Shown: piece after piece, positions 6,997 to 7,268 of the stretch | Layout of the letters: every line of letters starts with the position of its first letter | How positions within the stretch are numbered: the first letter of the stretch is position 1 | Source of the DNA: Acidobacteriaceae bacterium | GTDB lineage: Bacteria; Acidobacteriota; Terriglobia; Terriglobales; Acidobacteriaceae | NCBI GenBank assembly: GCA_003132825.1 | Contig: PKYX01000494.1 | Location: forward strand, 3,509 to 10,776 | Length of the DNA stretch: 7,268 bases | Direction: 5' to 3' | The notes under the pieces: model-generated | The model's database searches: none | Told to the model about the DNA's origin: nothing | Seen by the model: only the letters and a program-made list of their open reading frames with translations | Program-made: the position numbers and the translations under genes

Positions 6997-7268
6997 TCAG
7001 GGACTAACCGTGACGACTGATGTTCCTTCTATCGTGGTAGTTGCCGGGCCAAAAAAATTGGAGAAGAAGAGGTCGTCAGCATTAACGTGGAACGTACCCG
7101 GAGTACTGGGAGCGAAGTACGTCACAAGCAGGGCATCGTAGCCTGTCGCTCCCTGAATCGTACCACCTGGGCATGGCTCAGCCGGCAACGTGTCCGTCCG
7201 AGTGCAGTTCGCGCCGTTATTCTCGGAGATGTCCCAACTAATAAAGGGCTCGCATCCATCGCATCCAT
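6997..7268 (-). CDS. C-terminal end of an unrecognised, probably exported protein (5' partial)
   Basis: The frame ends with TGA at 6999-6997 and stays open to the right edge, giving about 90 visible residues; the TTG at 7188 is likely internal. The visible part starts with GCDGCEPFISWDISENN, contains several Cys (GCDGC, NCTR, EPCPGG), and continues with alternating hydrophobic and Thr/Ser/Gly residues (YDALLVTYFAPSTPGTFHV, TTTIEGTSVVTVSP). That composition is typical of extracytoplasmic beta-sandwich or beta-propeller domains. I do not recognise the family and assign no function. The gene would lie upstream of and codirectional with the protease gene, 339 bases away, so co-transcription is possible but not shown. 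Confidence 0.6.
   Translation of the reverse strand, partial: GCDGCEPFISWDISENNGANCTRTDTLPAEPCPGGTIQGATGYDALLVTYFAPSTPGTFHVNADDLFFSNFFGPATTTIEGTSVVTVSP
7251..7268. repeat. Tandem 9-base repeat CGCATCCAT x2 at the window edge
   Basis: Two perfect adjacent copies fill the last 18 bases and may continue outside the window. In the minus-strand frame they encode a Gly-Cys-Asp-type triplet repeat, read as GCDGC at the edge of the visible protein. Because 9 is a multiple of three, changes in copy number would keep the frame. Confidence 0.6.

Overview
This is a moderately GC-rich bacterial window with four protein-coding regions and three sizeable non-coding gaps. The best taxonomic guess is a soil-type Acidobacteriota (Terriglobia-like). 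The reasons are a serine/threonine kinase fused through one membrane helix to a WD40/TolB-like propeller, an Ig-like plus beta-helix lipoprotein with a C-terminal GAYE motif, and a TPR plus double retropepsin-like secreted protein. All are protein types abundant in that phylum. This is inference from protein style; there is no rRNA or marker gene to confirm it.

Layout: (1) 1-2147, plus strand: the C-terminal part of a receptor-type Ser/Thr kinase, cut by the left window edge inside the activation segment. (2) 2148-2453: a gap holding two sets of nested inverted repeats, the second lying in the probable leader of the next gene. (3) 2454-4313, plus strand: a complete 619-residue lipoprotein with a Big2-like Ig domain and a right-handed parallel beta-helix. 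(4) 4314-4977: a 664-base convergent gap with one copy of a dispersed ~65-base repeat, a terminator-like hairpin with a T-tract just after it, and a weaker hairpin that could end the minus-strand gene. (5) 4978-6657, minus strand: a secreted TPR protein with two retropepsin-like aspartic protease domains; a strong Shine-Dalgarno sequence supports a GTG start at 6657. (6) 6658-6996: a gap with the second copy of the dispersed repeat, upstream of the protease gene. (7) 6997-7268, minus strand: the C-terminal end of an unrecognised, probably extracytoplasmic beta-rich protein, cut by the right window edge.

The genes do not form an obvious operon or pathway. Gene 1 and gene 2 are codirectional but about 300 bases apart, and genes 2 and 3 converge. 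What they share is location: all four products are predicted to be membrane-anchored, lipid-anchored or exported, so this looks like a stretch of envelope and surface functions rather than a dedicated system. I found no defence system, CRISPR array, transposase, tRNA or rRNA. The least explained features are the dispersed repeat pair with its terminator-like tail and the double-lobed aspartic protease.
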